From the IMG/VR virus record IMGVR_UViG_3300027762_000008, positions 1-64,000 of that record: a stretch of DNA of 64,000 nt; one strand, given 5' to 3'. The position numbers and the translations under genes were made by a program. The notes beneath the pieces are model-generated. The model saw nothing but the letters and a program-made list of their open reading frames with translations. It was not told the DNA's origin and did not search any database. This document shows, one piece after another, positions 1-7,564 of the stretch. The stretch is from a virus. The number at the start of each line of letters is the position of its first letter. The stretch's first letter is position 1.

Positions 1-227
1 TCCCTGTTGTAGTCCGGCTCCTTGCCCAATGCATCTCGGAAGGGAACAGCATACGGATACCCGGCCTCGGCCTCTTGGAAGTCTTTATCGCATTCGACAT
101 CCGTGGGGATCACATCTCCCAGACCACTTGCTGGGAATGGATCCCAAGGAGGAACTATGGTTGCCCCGAAGGTGAAGATCCTACGCTCAAAGAAGCAATG
201 TGCCTTAAGAGCGTTAAGGCGATCCAT
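1..227 (-). CDS. Possible partial gene leaving the left edge
   Basis: On the minus strand a frame stays open from an ATG at 227 to the window edge, about 75 codons. Its distal half has protein-like composition (acidic, Pro/Gly-containing, for example DVIPTDVECDKDF). Against it: no ribosome binding site precedes the ATG or the in-frame GTG at 113, and its first 70 bases lie antisense to the well-supported HU-like gene. If real, the start is more likely the GTG at 113. No family recognised. Confidence 0.22.
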   Translation of the reverse strand, partial: MDRLNALKAHCFFERRIFTFGATIVPPWDPFPASGLGDVIPTDVECDKDFQEAEAGYPYAVPFRDALGKEPDYNR

Positions 228-687
228 AGGGGAAGAACTAGGAGTACACGACGCCCGAGAAGTAGCACTAGTTATGCAGCGCATAATGTACGCAGTAAAG
301 GACGTCACTCTAAAGCATGGCGAATGTAGTGTTCCTGGGCTCGGAACCTTCTCCCGAAACATCCTGGAACAAACGGAGCTCTCGATACCCAAGATGGGGT
401 CGATAGTCATCCCCACTCGGGTAAACATCGAATTTAGCCTGTGGGTTGAAATAGCCAACGGCGCACAGAATCCTTTTGTCTACCGCCTCTCGGATGCAGA
501 CAAAGCCGAGGCTCAAGAATCCGCCAGACAAAAGAACCGGCTTATCAAGAAGCTCTTAGGCCTCATCGATAAGCCGGAGTCGGCGGTTAACCCTTTCCCA
601 GTCCGTGGGAAGGGTTCAGTCCAGAAGGGAGACAATGACGATAAAGATAACAATCCCTGCGATCCACATCATGCCCCACCCCCTTAG
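157..687 (+). CDS. HU/IHF-like DNA-binding protein
   Basis: 176 residues. The ATG at 157 was chosen because AAGGAGG lies 5 bases upstream; longer in-frame starts have no such signal. Residues about 10-105 match the HU/IHF layout: two N-terminal helices, then the characteristic turn VPGLGTF, then a beta region ending in an IP..VN.EFS segment equivalent to the DNA-binding arm base. HU-family proteins bend and compact DNA non-specifically. The roughly 70-residue C-terminal tail is longer than in typical HU (about 90 residues in total) and is charged, with a basic RQKNRLIKK stretch and an Asp/Asn-rich end. It converges with the next minus-strand gene, the two stop codons overlapping. It is the only plus-strand gene before 9308. 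Role in this phage (genome architecture, replication or regulation) is inference. Confidence 0.7.
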   Translation: MVAPKVKILRSKKQCALRALRRSIGEELGVHDAREVALVMQRIMYAVKDVTLKHGECSVPGLGTFSRNILEQTELSIPKMGSIVIPTRVNIEFSLWVEIANGAQNPFVYRLSDADKAEAQESARQKNRLIKKLLGLIDKPESAVNPFPVRGKGSVQKGDNDDKDNNPCDPHHAPPP

Positions 688-1088
688 GCTTTCTTGGCGG
701 GGAATGTGCCTTTCTCCCATGCAATGGCGACGGTCTTGCCGTCGGGCATCTGCACAGTACGGGTCTTGAGGTTCACGGCCAACGTCCACTTCTCAGGTGC
801 CTCAAACGAATACACCACAGTGTTGTCCGGAAGGACATAGAGAAGTCCCTTTGCCTTGCCGCCTTTGCGTACCGTGGTCGCCTCAAAGAATGCCGGGTGC
901 GACACGTCCACACGAATATCCGGGCGCACTTCATTCCTGAACGCCTTGTTGAGTTTCTTCCGGAGGGCTTCGAAGGATACGCCAAGCTTCTCAGCGTACT
1001 CCGACACCGTGTAGAATTCCTTCTTCTCCAAGTCTTGAATCAAAAAAGTCTTATGCTTTGCGGGCTTGTCCAATACCAATGATACCAT
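684..1088 (-). CDS. Hypothetical protein, 134 aa
   Basis: The start at 1088 is preceded by AAAGGAGA. The N-terminal part (residues about 12-45) contains a short helical segment, FYTVSEYAEKLGVSFEALRKKLN, that resembles a helix-turn-helix or a 'Tyr-Thr-Val-x-Glu' MerR/excisionase-like recognition motif. The C-terminal half is a beta-rich segment ending in a basic tail. Known families with this opening are small DNA-binding adaptors, so a regulatory or DNA-bound role is possible but not shown. It is the last gene of the leftmost minus-strand operon and converges with the HU-like gene. Confidence 0.65.
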   Translation of the reverse strand: MVSLVLDKPAKHKTFLIQDLEKKEFYTVSEYAEKLGVSFEALRKKLNKAFRNEVRPDIRVDVSHPAFFEATTVRKGGKAKGLLYVLPDNTVVYSFEAPEKWTLAVNLKTRTVQMPDGKTVAIAWEKGTFPAKKA

Positions 1089-1143
1089 GTTACAGTCTCC
1101 TTTGTGACGTCCTCCCGATTGGCGGCAACACACCCTTGCGTTG

Positions 1144-1422
1144 CTACAATATCGACAGGAAACTAACGAATAGCACACAAATACTCTTCGGGCAATCCGC
1201 TGTAAGGGCTCGGTCTTTGCGAAGTTTTCCTTCAACAAACACCTTGTCACCAATGCGGATCTGCTCATCTCCCACGAGCTCCTTCAGCTTCCCAGTAAGC
1301 AATACGTAGAAGCTCTCTCCCGATACATCCAACGTAAGCGCGATACTCTCGCTCCCGGCCTTTGATATATGCGGGGCGTGAATATGTGCCACTACTCCAA
1401 TGATACTGAATCTCGACACCAT
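1144..1422 (-). CDS. Small OB-fold-like protein
   Basis: 92 residues from an ATG with GGGAG 9 bases upstream. The pattern resembles single-stranded DNA-binding or PriB-type OB folds: an N-terminal strand pair (SRFSIIGVVAHIHAP), a central LTLDVSG strand and the motif IGDKVFVEGKLRKD, which is the usual GD.V.VEG.L strand-turn-strand of SSB-like proteins. It is shorter than SSB (about 110-180) and has no acidic C-terminal tip. Binding to single-stranded nucleic acid is inferred from the motif only. Confidence 0.55.
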   Translation of the reverse strand: MVSRFSIIGVVAHIHAPHISKAGSESIALTLDVSGESFYVLLTGKLKELVGDEQIRIGDKVFVEGKLRKDRALTADCPKSICVLFVSFLSIL

Positions 1423-1488
1423 GATAAGAATCTCCCGATAAGGTAAGGACATTCCCAGAATAGCATCTCAATCCCTGGGCGCAAGTTT

Positions 1489-1698
1489 CTACTCTCCGAA
1501 TTTCCTCCTCTCTTCTTTCTCTCGGGTTTCAAGGTACATTCCCCAGAACGTCAGGAAGTGATCCAGTTTAACCATAAGGGCACCGATATACCCCAAGGTT
1601 ACCCCAAAGAAATAGGGGTTGATGCCCAACGGCTTGGCAATTTGGGAACCGAATAAGCCGAACAGCACCGATACCAACAGCGTGTGTAAGAGTTTCAT
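1489..1698 (-). CDS. Small two-helix membrane protein
   Basis: 69 residues with two hydrophobic segments (about residues 4-20 and 27-45) and a charged, Glu/Lys/Arg-rich C-terminus (REKEERRKFGE). It overlaps the stop of the upstream zinc-ribbon gene by 4 bases (ATGA), which suggests translational coupling. The topology is compatible with a small holin, but it lies far from the endolysin genes, so a holin role is only a possibility. No family recognised. Confidence 0.6.
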   Translation of the reverse strand: MKLLHTLLVSVLFGLFGSQIAKPLGINPYFFGVTLGYIGALMVKLDHFLTFWGMYLETREKEERRKFGE

Positions 1699-2009
1699 CC
1701 TCTCTCCTGCAAAGCAAGTTGGATCTCGTTTCGGAGCTCTCGGTTATGCATCTCGGTTTCGGTCAACTCCTCCTCTGTGAATTGGAGTTGCTCCCTGAGG
1801 CTCTCAATCTCTCGTTTGAGCTCCTCCAGCTCCTGCCTATCCTCCCATGCGGCAAGGGCATCATCAATGCAGGTCACCCTCAGGTTATTGTGTTTCGTTG
1901 GGCTCTGGGCTCCACACCTGGAGCAGACCACCACGGGAATGCCATCGGAGGTGAAGATACCGGCATATGATTGGCTGGTGCAAAACGGACAACAACGGGT
2001 GGCGGTCAT
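1695..2009 (-). CDS. Lar-like zinc-ribbon protein with coiled coil
   Basis: 104 residues. The N-terminus has CPFC (residues 7-10) and CSRCGA (about 29-34) followed by A...W..R, the arrangement of the Lar restriction-alleviation family of small phage zinc ribbons. Residues about 58-104 are a heptad-rich Glu/Leu coiled coil, which usual Lar proteins lack. Lar proteins are known to modulate type I restriction; whether this fusion does is unknown. ATGA overlaps link it to both neighbours in the operon. Confidence 0.6.
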   Translation of the reverse strand: MTATRCCPFCTSQSYAGIFTSDGIPVVVCSRCGAQSPTKHNNLRVTCIDDALAAWEDRQELEELKREIESLREQLQFTEEELTETEMHNRELRNEIQLALQERG

Positions 2010-2182
2010 GATTTATCCTCCTCCAAAGACAGCAGGCATTCGATTGTCTCCCAGCCGGCCTGTATGCTTCTGTCCTGTATGTGTCGGAAGTTGGCGGCTA
2101 GCCAGCTCTCACACTGGTCTTCTGTCCACTCCGGGCGACAAGCAGCAATATCTTCGGCGCACCATTGTATAGTGTGGCTCAT
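2006..2182 (-). CDS. Small acidic protein, 58 aa
   Basis: ATG at 2182 with GGAGGA upstream; its TGA overlaps the start of the Lar-like gene by 3 bases, and its own start overlaps the stop of the upstream gene by 4. The protein is rich in Trp, Cys and Glu (four Trp, four Cys in 58 residues) and ends SLEEDKS. The Cys residues are not arranged as CxxC pairs. Function unknown; both overlaps and the RBS support it as a real gene. Confidence 0.65.
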   Translation of the reverse strand: MSHTIQWCAEDIAACRPEWTEDQCESWLAANFRHIQDRSIQAGWETIECLLSLEEDKS

Positions 2183-2385
2183 GGTTTATCCTCCTCTTGG
2201 GTCAGGTAGTATGTCCTTTTGGGTGGCCATTTGTTACCTTCTCTTGTTTCTACAATTTTTCCCACTTCCTTTCCGGATTCTGTTTTGAACACTACGGAAT
2301 ACGGATAGGCACCTACCACATGCGGGTGTACGTGCAATTCCCGTATCACTTTCCAGTATTCAGACTCGGTTACCTCTTTTTGCAT
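2179..2385 (-). CDS. Small hypothetical protein, 68 aa
   Basis: Start at 2385, preceded by GGAGGAGGGGGA. The protein is basic and aromatic, with an amphipathic N-terminal helix (ESEYWKVIRELHVHP) and a beta-like middle. It ends EEDKP; the next gene ends EEDKS, because both C-termini are encoded by the ribosome binding site and start region of the following gene (GAGGATAAACC/TC ATG). No known family. Confidence 0.6.
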   Translation of the reverse strand: MQKEVTESEYWKVIRELHVHPHVVGAYPYSVVFKTESGKEVGKIVETREGNKWPPKRTYYLTQEEDKP

Positions 2386-2402
2386 GGCTCCCCCTCCTCC
2401 TC

Positions 2403-2786
2403 TCAATAGACAAGGTTGCAATAGGAATTGGGCAACAGAAGCGGGGCGGCGTCAATGGTTACTCGGAACCAGACACCCTTGCCAAGGTAAGAGCATATCC
2501 CCTCCGTCCAGCCAAGGTTAGAGACATAGCACTTGCAGGTGACAAGCCGCTCACTCGGATAAACGGGATGGGGCACGTCTTGCCGCTGTGCAGGTTCCCA
2601 TGTTTGGGTTTGTTGCAGTTGCTCCCCGCCGGGTTCCCGCCGGGTTCCCGGGTGCTTCCCGGCAACCACCCAAGGCGTGGGGGTTGGCTCGGGCTCGTCG
2701 GCGTCGATACCTCCTCCTCTCACTTCTTTTGAGCAGCAAGCGGCCGACAGGCTTGTAACCATAACCAATAATGCGGTAGTTTTCAT
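2403..2786 (-). CDS. Probable phage lipoprotein
   Basis: 127 residues. The start at 2786 follows GGAGGTG. The N-terminus is a lipoprotein signal: a short basic start (MKT), a hydrophobic core and the lipobox LSAAC at about residues 13-17. The mature protein begins with an acidic, Pro-rich linker (DADEPEPTPTP) and ends in a Cys-containing domain. It would be anchored on the host inner or outer membrane. Known phage lipoproteins of this size include superinfection-exclusion proteins and outer spanins; nothing here decides between them, and it is distant from the lysis genes. Translationally coupled to the upstream gene by an ATGA overlap. Confidence 0.65.
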   Translation of the reverse strand: MKTTALLVMVTSLSAACCSKEVRGGGIDADEPEPTPTPWVVAGKHPGTRREPGGEQLQQTQTWEPAQRQDVPHPVYPSERLVTCKCYVSNLGWTEGICSYLGKGVWFRVTIDAAPLLLPNSYCNLVY

Positions 2787-3013
2787 TCCTGCACCTCCCG
2801 TAAGTTGTGACCCGTGTGCCAAACTACATTGGCTTCCCCGTAGATTGACCACACAGCGTATTCTGTCTTTAATGGTTTCTCTCGCAAAATAATGGTTCCT
2901 TTAACCGGATAGGTAACTTCGTTACCTAATGAGTTGTGTCGCATAATTCGTATGCCCACCACTCGCTTTCCGTTGCACGTGTAGGTTTTTAGTGGGTCTA
3001 TTTTGGTCTTCAT
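2783..3013 (-). CDS. Small beta-rich hypothetical protein, 76 aa
   Basis: The start at 3013 follows AGAGGAG. The opening TYTCNGKRVVGIRI resembles a widespread small phage protein type that begins with a tyrosine-x-Thr-x-(Asp/Asn)-Gly-x-(Lys/Arg) beta hairpin; the 63038-63415 gene opens in a similar way. The rest alternates short strands with loops (VKGTIILR, YAVWSIYGEA). Function unknown. It overlaps the lipoprotein start by 4 bases. Confidence 0.55.
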   Translation of the reverse strand: MKTKIDPLKTYTCNGKRVVGIRIMRHNSLGNEVTYPVKGTIILREKPLKTEYAVWSIYGEANVVWHTGHNLREVQE

Positions 3014-3056
3014 TTTCGATTCTCCTCTTATGTTTTGTTCCTGGGGAGGGCGTTCT

Positions 3057-3566
3057 CTATCCGCCTCTCCCTCCCCTATACTCGAATTCGTGGTCAATGA
3101 TAATCTCTCCACCTTTGCAACGATAGTCGCCTTTGAAACCTACACCACCTTCCCAGTATCTGAGAACGAATAGAAGGTCAGGGAAGTCCCTAGACATCTG
3201 ATAGATGACAGGCAGAGGAGGGCTCCAAGCCGATTCAAAGAATACGTAAGCACTACGTTTGTAGAATACTGGCTCACTTGTGCGATACATCCCCCACTTG
3301 GTTCCCCAATTAGTAACACACCAATCATATCCGCCGGAGTTGTATCCGTCTTTTGACTTGTAAGCTTCATCCCATGGGATTAACCCGGCTTGTGCTTGCT
3401 CTACTAGCCGTTTGTGTGCGGCGTCCATATCCCTGAATTCCTCGGGGTAAGGTATCACTTTGTCTGCGTCCAAGTGCTCTTCGGTACTCTTGTACCGGGA
3501 GAATACCTCGGCAATCCGTGGCAGTTTGCCGTATACCCTTAATTCGTTTTCAACGTGGTTCGGCAT
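3057..3566 (-). CDS. YubB/DUF1281-like ferredoxin-fold protein
   Basis: 169 residues, start at 3566 (GGGGAATAAC before ATG). The opening PNHVENELRVYG and the later motif NWGTKWG (about residues 92-98) are hallmarks of the DUF1281/YubB ferredoxin-like family, common on plasmids and phages. The aromatic stretch YVFFESAWSPPLPVI also fits. The biochemical role of the family is not known. It abuts the next gene upstream, which stops at 3568. Confidence 0.65.
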   Translation of the reverse strand: MPNHVENELRVYGKLPRIAEVFSRYKSTEEHLDADKVIPYPEEFRDMDAAHKRLVEQAQAGLIPWDEAYKSKDGYNSGGYDWCVTNWGTKWGMYRTSEPVFYKRSAYVFFESAWSPPLPVIYQMSRDFPDLLFVLRYWEGGVGFKGDYRCKGGEIIIDHEFEYRGGRGG

Positions 3567-3567
3567 G

Positions 3568-4059
3568 TTATTCCCCTTCTTCTTCGTTGAAATAAGTGAC
3601 GTATGAGTCAAGGGGTTGGACGTGTCCTCTGTTCTGTTTCACTTCAATTATCCCAGCGTCTGTATCATCTTCGCCTTGATACATAACCCGGCCACTGATT
3701 GAGTATCCTTTGGGCGCTAATACCTTTTCAATTAGGTATTCCAACCATTCAACATAGCTATAGAACTTTTCCGCTCCATTCCACTCAAGATACTTTCCAT
3801 CCTGCGTCGGTTCCCATTGAAGCCACAGGCTCGGCTGTGTACTTGGAGGGCGGTTAAAGTCGATAACACTGGGTTCTCGGTCTTGCCCGGCGAATCCCCC
3901 GCCATCGACATAGAATTCCCCCTCTGTCCCGTACTCGGGTGGCAGGTTCCGACGAGCCATCCGCCGGGTATTGGCAAGCTTGGTCAGGAATGTGAGTGTC
4001 TCACTGTCCAATGGTTTGTTGAATTTGAATCGCCCTTTGAATTCTGTTGTGTATCCCAT
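3568..4059 (-). CDS. Conserved phage hypothetical protein, 163 aa
   Basis: It begins MGYTTEFKGRF, an opening shared by a widespread family of uncharacterised phage proteins. Internal features are a Trp-rich patch (LWLQWEPTQDGKYLEWNG) and a helical segment (EWLEYLIEKVLAP), followed by a GRVMYQGED strand pair. No catalytic motif is visible. It ends immediately before the DUF1281-like start, so the two are probably co-translated. Confidence 0.6.
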   Translation of the reverse strand: MGYTTEFKGRFKFNKPLDSETLTFLTKLANTRRMARRNLPPEYGTEGEFYVDGGGFAGQDREPSVIDFNRPPSTQPSLWLQWEPTQDGKYLEWNGAEKFYSYVEWLEYLIEKVLAPKGYSISGRVMYQGEDDTDAGIIEVKQNRGHVQPLDSYVTYFNEEEGE

Positions 4060-4105
4060 TTCTATTGCTCCTCTTATGTGTTGCCCTGTTTAGTGTCCTG
4101 TTGTT

Positions 4106-4459
4106 TCAATACTCGCTCATCAAACATATGGCAAAGGTTTTCTCATCGACCGGTGCTACAAATAGTTTAACCTCTGGCAAAGGGAAGTCGGTGTAGTGTA
4201 TCTCTTGTCGAAAGATCACCTTCTCTTCGTCGCCGATACCCTCTAGCACACCTTTCCCGTCCTGCACCGTAAGGGTAACCACTGTCATATAGTTGTCTTG
4301 ATACCTCTTGAGATAAGATGCTATGGCATCAATCAACCATGCCGCTCCATTTACTGCGAGGTAACGAGCTCCATCGGTCAGCACAAAGGCAGGTATCCAC
4401 CACCTATGATATGATTCTGTGCCAGTAAACTGTGCAAGGTTCTCTTCTGTGATATTCAT
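4106..4459 (-). CDS. DUF6876-like phage protein
   Basis: 117 residues. The N-terminal LAQFTGTE followed by a Trp/Tyr cluster, then LTDGARYLAVNGAAWLIDAIAS, matches the uncharacterised DUF6876 family of phage accessory proteins. The C-terminal half alternates strands. The family has no assigned activity. It lies in the minus-strand accessory operon with 4-base spacing from the gene upstream. Confidence 0.65.
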   Translation of the reverse strand: MNITEENLAQFTGTESYHRWWIPAFVLTDGARYLAVNGAAWLIDAIASYLKRYQDNYMTVVTLTVQDGKGVLEGIGDEEKVIFRQEIHYTDFPLPEVKLFVAPVDEKTFAICLMSEY

Positions 4460-4462
4460 CTT

Positions 4463-4798
4463 TTAGCCCTTTCCATTCTGCATACGGTCTACAATAGCGT
4501 CGACCATGATAGCTAAGAATCCATCGACGTAAACATCTCTTTCCCATTTCCGGGCTCGTCTAAGACGTTTGTACAGTCCTTCTGTCTTGGCGCAAGCGTT
4601 GGCGGAATTGCAGAATCCTAGGGCTCTCTCATATCCGTAGACGATACGCTGACCCACGGGCTGCCATCCCATAAGGTTAATGGTGTCAAAGTCATCTTTC
4701 CCTGCCTGGGAGAGCTCCTGCAATACTCGGTCAGCTGCGCCAGCTGGGAGAACCGCCGACAATTTTGTTGCAGCTGGGTTCGCTTCTGTGTTTACCAT
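4463..4798 (-). CDS. Hypothetical protein, 111 aa
   Basis: The start at 4798 has AAAGGG 7 bases upstream and overlaps the end of the gene before it by 7 bases. The C-terminal half is strongly basic (LYKRLRRARKWERD) and then helical (GFLAIMVDAIVDRM). The N-terminus is Ala-rich and helical. No family recognised; nucleic-acid binding is possible from the charge but not supported by a motif. Confidence 0.55.
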   Translation of the reverse strand: MVNTEANPAATKLSAVLPAGAADRVLQELSQAGKDDFDTINLMGWQPVGQRIVYGYERALGFCNSANACAKTEGLYKRLRRARKWERDVYVDGFLAIMVDAIVDRMQNGKG

Positions 4799-5064
4799 AC
4801 CTTGACCCTTTCGTATTCTGACACCTTGCAAAGGCTGTCGACCATTTCAGGCGACAATACCCGCTTAGCATCTGTTAGGTTGATCCTTCGGGTAGTCTCT
4901 CTCTCAATCATGATATCGACGTCATGGATAGTAGCCTTATGAGCACCTTCTTTCTGGAGGTATTCCTTGAGTGCCCTTTCATGTTCTTTACGCTCCATTT
5001 CAATAGCTACTGCCTGTTGCCGCAATTCAATGATACGCTTTGCCTTGTGATAAATATCAAACAT
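4792..5064 (-). CDS. Helical hypothetical protein, 90 aa
   Basis: Start at 5064 after GAAGGGAAG. Residues 1-50 form a charged heptad-like helix (KAKRIIELRQQAVAIEMERKE), probably a coiled coil, followed by a short beta segment (ATIHDVDIMIERETTRRINL). The layout resembles small phage host-takeover or recombination-accessory proteins, but nothing specific is recognisable. Confidence 0.55.
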   Translation of the reverse strand: MFDIYHKAKRIIELRQQAVAIEMERKEHERALKEYLQKEGAHKATIHDVDIMIERETTRRINLTDAKRVLSPEMVDSLCKVSEYERVKVW

Positions 5065-5065
5065 C

Positions 5066-5263
5066 TTACGCTTCCCTTCTGTTATCTTTGTTGTATTGAC
5101 TATATGCAACCACGGTGCACTGTATGCTATTGCGTGTGTATCTCTTGTTCTCTTGGAATTCCTTTTCCTTCAAGCAATCGGCCAATGCTTCGGCGTATGT
5201 GTCATATGGTTTACTGAACCAATACCCATAGGAATTCGAGTATCTAATCTGATATTGCGGCAT
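5066..5263 (-). CDS. Small aromatic hypothetical protein, 65 aa
   Basis: Start at 5263 with GAGAGGTG upstream. Tyr/Ser-rich N-terminus (YQIRYSNSYGYWFSKPYDT) followed by a helix (YAEALADCLKEKEF). Such Y..A...A..C.KE patterns occur in small uncharacterised phage proteins. Spaced one base from the next gene. Function unknown. Confidence 0.5.
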   Translation of the reverse strand: MPQYQIRYSNSYGYWFSKPYDTYAEALADCLKEKEFQENKRYTRNSIQCTVVAYSQYNKDNRREA

Positions 5264-5264
5264 G

Positions 5265-5528
5265 TTAACACCTCTCATAGGTACGGATAGCAGAATCCCG
5301 ATAGGTATGAATATCCACCACGCCATCTAAGCACTGAGGTTCTCGCCCTGTGGCTTGAAGCCAACCAAGCACATCGCAATCCTCTTCAAGATATACTCTG
5401 TCACCTTTCTGGTAAGAGTACCTACTAGGTTTGAATTCTCCCAGTAGTTGCCTTGGCACTTCAAGCCAAGCGTGCCCTGGGTCGCTGTGCCACACTACAC
5501 TGTTGATTATGCTATCCATTTTATCCAT
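5265..5528 (-). CDS. Conserved phage hypothetical protein, about 87 aa
   Basis: Two starts are possible, 5528 and 5519 (three codons later); AATAGG precedes the first and AGGATGG the second. The pattern GHAWLEVPRQLL, SYQKGDRVYLEEDCD and W (residues about 18-58) is typical of a common phage family in which a Trp-Leu-x-Val-Pro motif precedes a YLEEDCD motif. Its function is unknown; members occur in many unrelated phages. Confidence 0.6.
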   Translation of the reverse strand: MDKMDSIINSVVWHSDPGHAWLEVPRQLLGEFKPSRYSYQKGDRVYLEEDCDVLGWLQATGREPQCLDGVVDIHTYRDSAIRTYERC

Positions 5529-5571
5529 CCTATTGTGATACAGGTTAAGACTAGAATCCCAGTCACTTCAA

Positions 5572-6237
5572 TCATGCTTTTACATATCCCTTCTTCGCTC
5601 CGTGCGCCCTAAGTGCAACACTATATCCTGACACGTAGGCTAATAGGTTATCTAATTCGTCTTTGCTTCCCCAGACGGAACGCTGCCGGAGCTCGGTTTC
5701 GTTTTCCGGGCAAACATATGCTCTAACCATATGGCAAGCGTCAAGCCAAACATCGTCCTTGCCACCTTCTGAAGGTATGGCAACGAAGTTAGGATTAACC
5801 AGAGAATCAAATACCTCCAGCACCATTTTCCACGATTTGGTGTAGCAATAGAACATCACATCAGGGTTAGCCTCAAATATCTCTGCCCACAGCTCAACGT
5901 ACTCGACCGAATAGAAGTCACCACATGGGTGAAGTCTAACGACCAAAGGCAATCCCTTCTTTCTCAGGGCTCTTAATTCTTTGTTAATCTTGTCGATGAA
6001 AACAGACCTTGGCGATAGTTCAGTTAATTCTAGATTGCGCCTATGGTGCAATCTCACATTCTTATACGCTTGCTGTCCCACACTGGCAGAGCAATAGCGA
6101 ACACACTCCCCAGCACAAGGGCAGGTTAACAGCTGGGGAAGGGAGAATCCCACAACGGCACAGCCATTCTGTTGGCTTGTGTATTCAAGCTTGACGTTCT
6201 TAGACTGAAGGCACTTGTGTTTATTCAAATCAATCAT
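5572..6237 (-). CDS. gp88-like cysteine-rich protein
   Basis: 221 residues. Residues about 28-52 hold FSLPQLLTCPCAGECVRYCSAS, the clustered-cysteine signature of the mycobacteriophage 'gene product 88' family. A central LPLVVRLHPCGDFYSVEYV and an FYCYTKSW strand give it a TIM-barrel-like alternation reminiscent of radical-SAM or DUF5131-type proteins, but the canonical CxxxCxxC spacing of radical SAM enzymes is not present. The activity of the family is not established; a metal or iron-sulfur site is inferred from the cysteines. Encoded next to the PAPS-reductase-like gene. Confidence 0.7.
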   Translation of the reverse strand: MIDLNKHKCLQSKNVKLEYTSQQNGCAVVGFSLPQLLTCPCAGECVRYCSASVGQQAYKNVRLHHRRNLELTELSPRSVFIDKINKELRALRKKGLPLVVRLHPCGDFYSVEYVELWAEIFEANPDVMFYCYTKSWKMVLEVFDSLVNPNFVAIPSEGGKDDVWLDACHMVRAYVCPENETELRQRSVWGSKDELDNLLAYVSGYSVALRAHGAKKGYVKA

Positions 6238-6269
6238 GGGCGATAGTTCCTTATGCTGGGAGAGTGCTG

Positions 6270-7043
6270 TTAGCAGTACTCGGTTATGAATTGATTGACC
6301 TTTTGTTTATTCCGCTGTTTGAGCCGGATAGTCCTTCCGAGTTCGAGCTCTAGCTCTGCCATTTTTTGGAATTCTGCGGGATACCGCTTGGCGGATTGTT
6401 GCAGCTCGTGTTTCTTAGCGAACACACAAAACGTGCAGGATAACCTGCTATACCCTTCAGAGTAGATACGGTGCATCGATTGCCCGGCATGGTCAATTTC
6501 GCAGCGCACATCGCATAGGTTAAAGTCAAAGATAGGGTACCAATCCCAGACCGTATGTCCCGGATGTTTTCTCGGTTTTGTCATATCGGAAATCTTGAAT
6601 GGTGGTTTCGCTGCCCGGCTGGGTGACTCTTCTGCCCGGATGCCTACGGCATTGATTGCTCTGGTATATCCGTTCTGTGTCATGTGCTTATGGATGAATT
6701 CTGATATGGGCTCTGTCTTGAGGTACATGGTGCAGAACCGAGCTTTGCCGTCGGGTAGTCTTTTCCATTTGCGGCACAAATCCCAGAATGAGATACCCGG
6801 ATTAACGACATGCAACGGATAACCCAGCGAATTAGCCTCAATCCATTGGTGCATTGGCTCATGCTCCATATCGCCAAGATCACTGTGAACCAGTACAATG
6901 TTACTGGGAATAATACCCTCAATAGCAAGACCATGAAGGTATGCAAGCATGGCTTGGCTATCTTTGCCCCCACTATGGGACACGTAAAGGCAATCGGCTT
7001 GGCGGATTTGCTCTGGTAGTTTTGACCATTCACACTGTGTCAT
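6270..7043 (-). CDS. Phosphoadenosine-phosphosulfate reductase-like enzyme
   Basis: 257 residues. The P-loop-like motif SHSGGKDSQAM (residues about 22-32) identifies the adenine-nucleotide alpha-hydrolase/PAPS reductase superfamily. A conserved VHSDLGDMEH follows, then an RFCTMYLK motif and a CTFCVFAKK pair near the C-terminus. Family members act in sulfate assimilation, tRNA thiolation or DNA phosphorothioation (DndC); phage copies usually lack an assigned substrate. A CxxC close to the C-terminus fits the phage/DndC-like branch better than assimilatory CysH, whose ECGLH motif is absent. Substrate therefore unknown; sulfur chemistry on nucleic acid or nucleotides is an inference. Confidence 0.75.
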   Translation of the reverse strand: MTQCEWSKLPEQIRQADCLYVSHSGGKDSQAMLAYLHGLAIEGIIPSNIVLVHSDLGDMEHEPMHQWIEANSLGYPLHVVNPGISFWDLCRKWKRLPDGKARFCTMYLKTEPISEFIHKHMTQNGYTRAINAVGIRAEESPSRAAKPPFKISDMTKPRKHPGHTVWDWYPIFDFNLCDVRCEIDHAGQSMHRIYSEGYSRLSCTFCVFAKKHELQQSAKRYPAEFQKMAELELELGRTIRLKQRNKQKVNQFITEYC

Positions 7044-7057
7044 GGTTTTTTGTTCCT

Positions 7058-7144
7058 TTACTTAAGTGAGGCTATTGCCAAGGTTAATGCAATCAATCCT
7101 AGCACACCTACTAGAACAGTGAGAGAGAGAAGAGGAAAGAACAT
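7058..7144 (-). CDS. Tiny membrane peptide, 28 aa
   Basis: ATG at 7144 with CGAGGT 5-6 bases upstream, stop at 7058, 14 bases before the PAPS-reductase-like start. The peptide is almost entirely hydrophobic (MFFPLLSLTVLVGVLG...) and ends LK, one predicted transmembrane helix. The frame can be extended upstream to an ATG at about 7183 without an RBS. A small membrane regulator is plausible; chance hydrophobicity cannot be excluded. Confidence 0.4.
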   Translation of the reverse strand: MFFPLLSLTVLVGVLGLIALTLAIASLK

Positions 7145-7564
7145 TGAATACCTCGCTAAGAGAGAAGAGAACCGGGAACACATAAGTAGTACCAGAACCA
7201 AAAAACAGAGTCAATAGAGACTAGCAAAATAATTTGAGAGCCGGAGAATGCAATCAAAACAATAACATCACAAGCGGGTGTAAATAGTTTAGACAGTTAA
7301 GCGTGACAGTGTATACAACTTAGACAGAGAATGTAAAGCAATGATAACACTGTACAATCAGAGAATGTGCAAGATAGTAAACAAGTAAGACGAGTCGTGT
7401 TCATTATTTTGTACATTACCTGGGTAGCTACTGCTATTATGGGAAAAGGGCAACCAGTCTAGTCGACACTGGGGCACCGTGTCAATGTTTTGCCCCATAG
7501 ATATTTTGGATGGGAAAGGCTCTTGGGCATTCATTTTCTTGATAGGAGGCTAATTGGCTCGAGA

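Noticed and set aside
7150-7300. Hydrophobic minus-strand frame without ATG
   Set aside because: Opens only after a stop and has no acceptable start codon or RBS.
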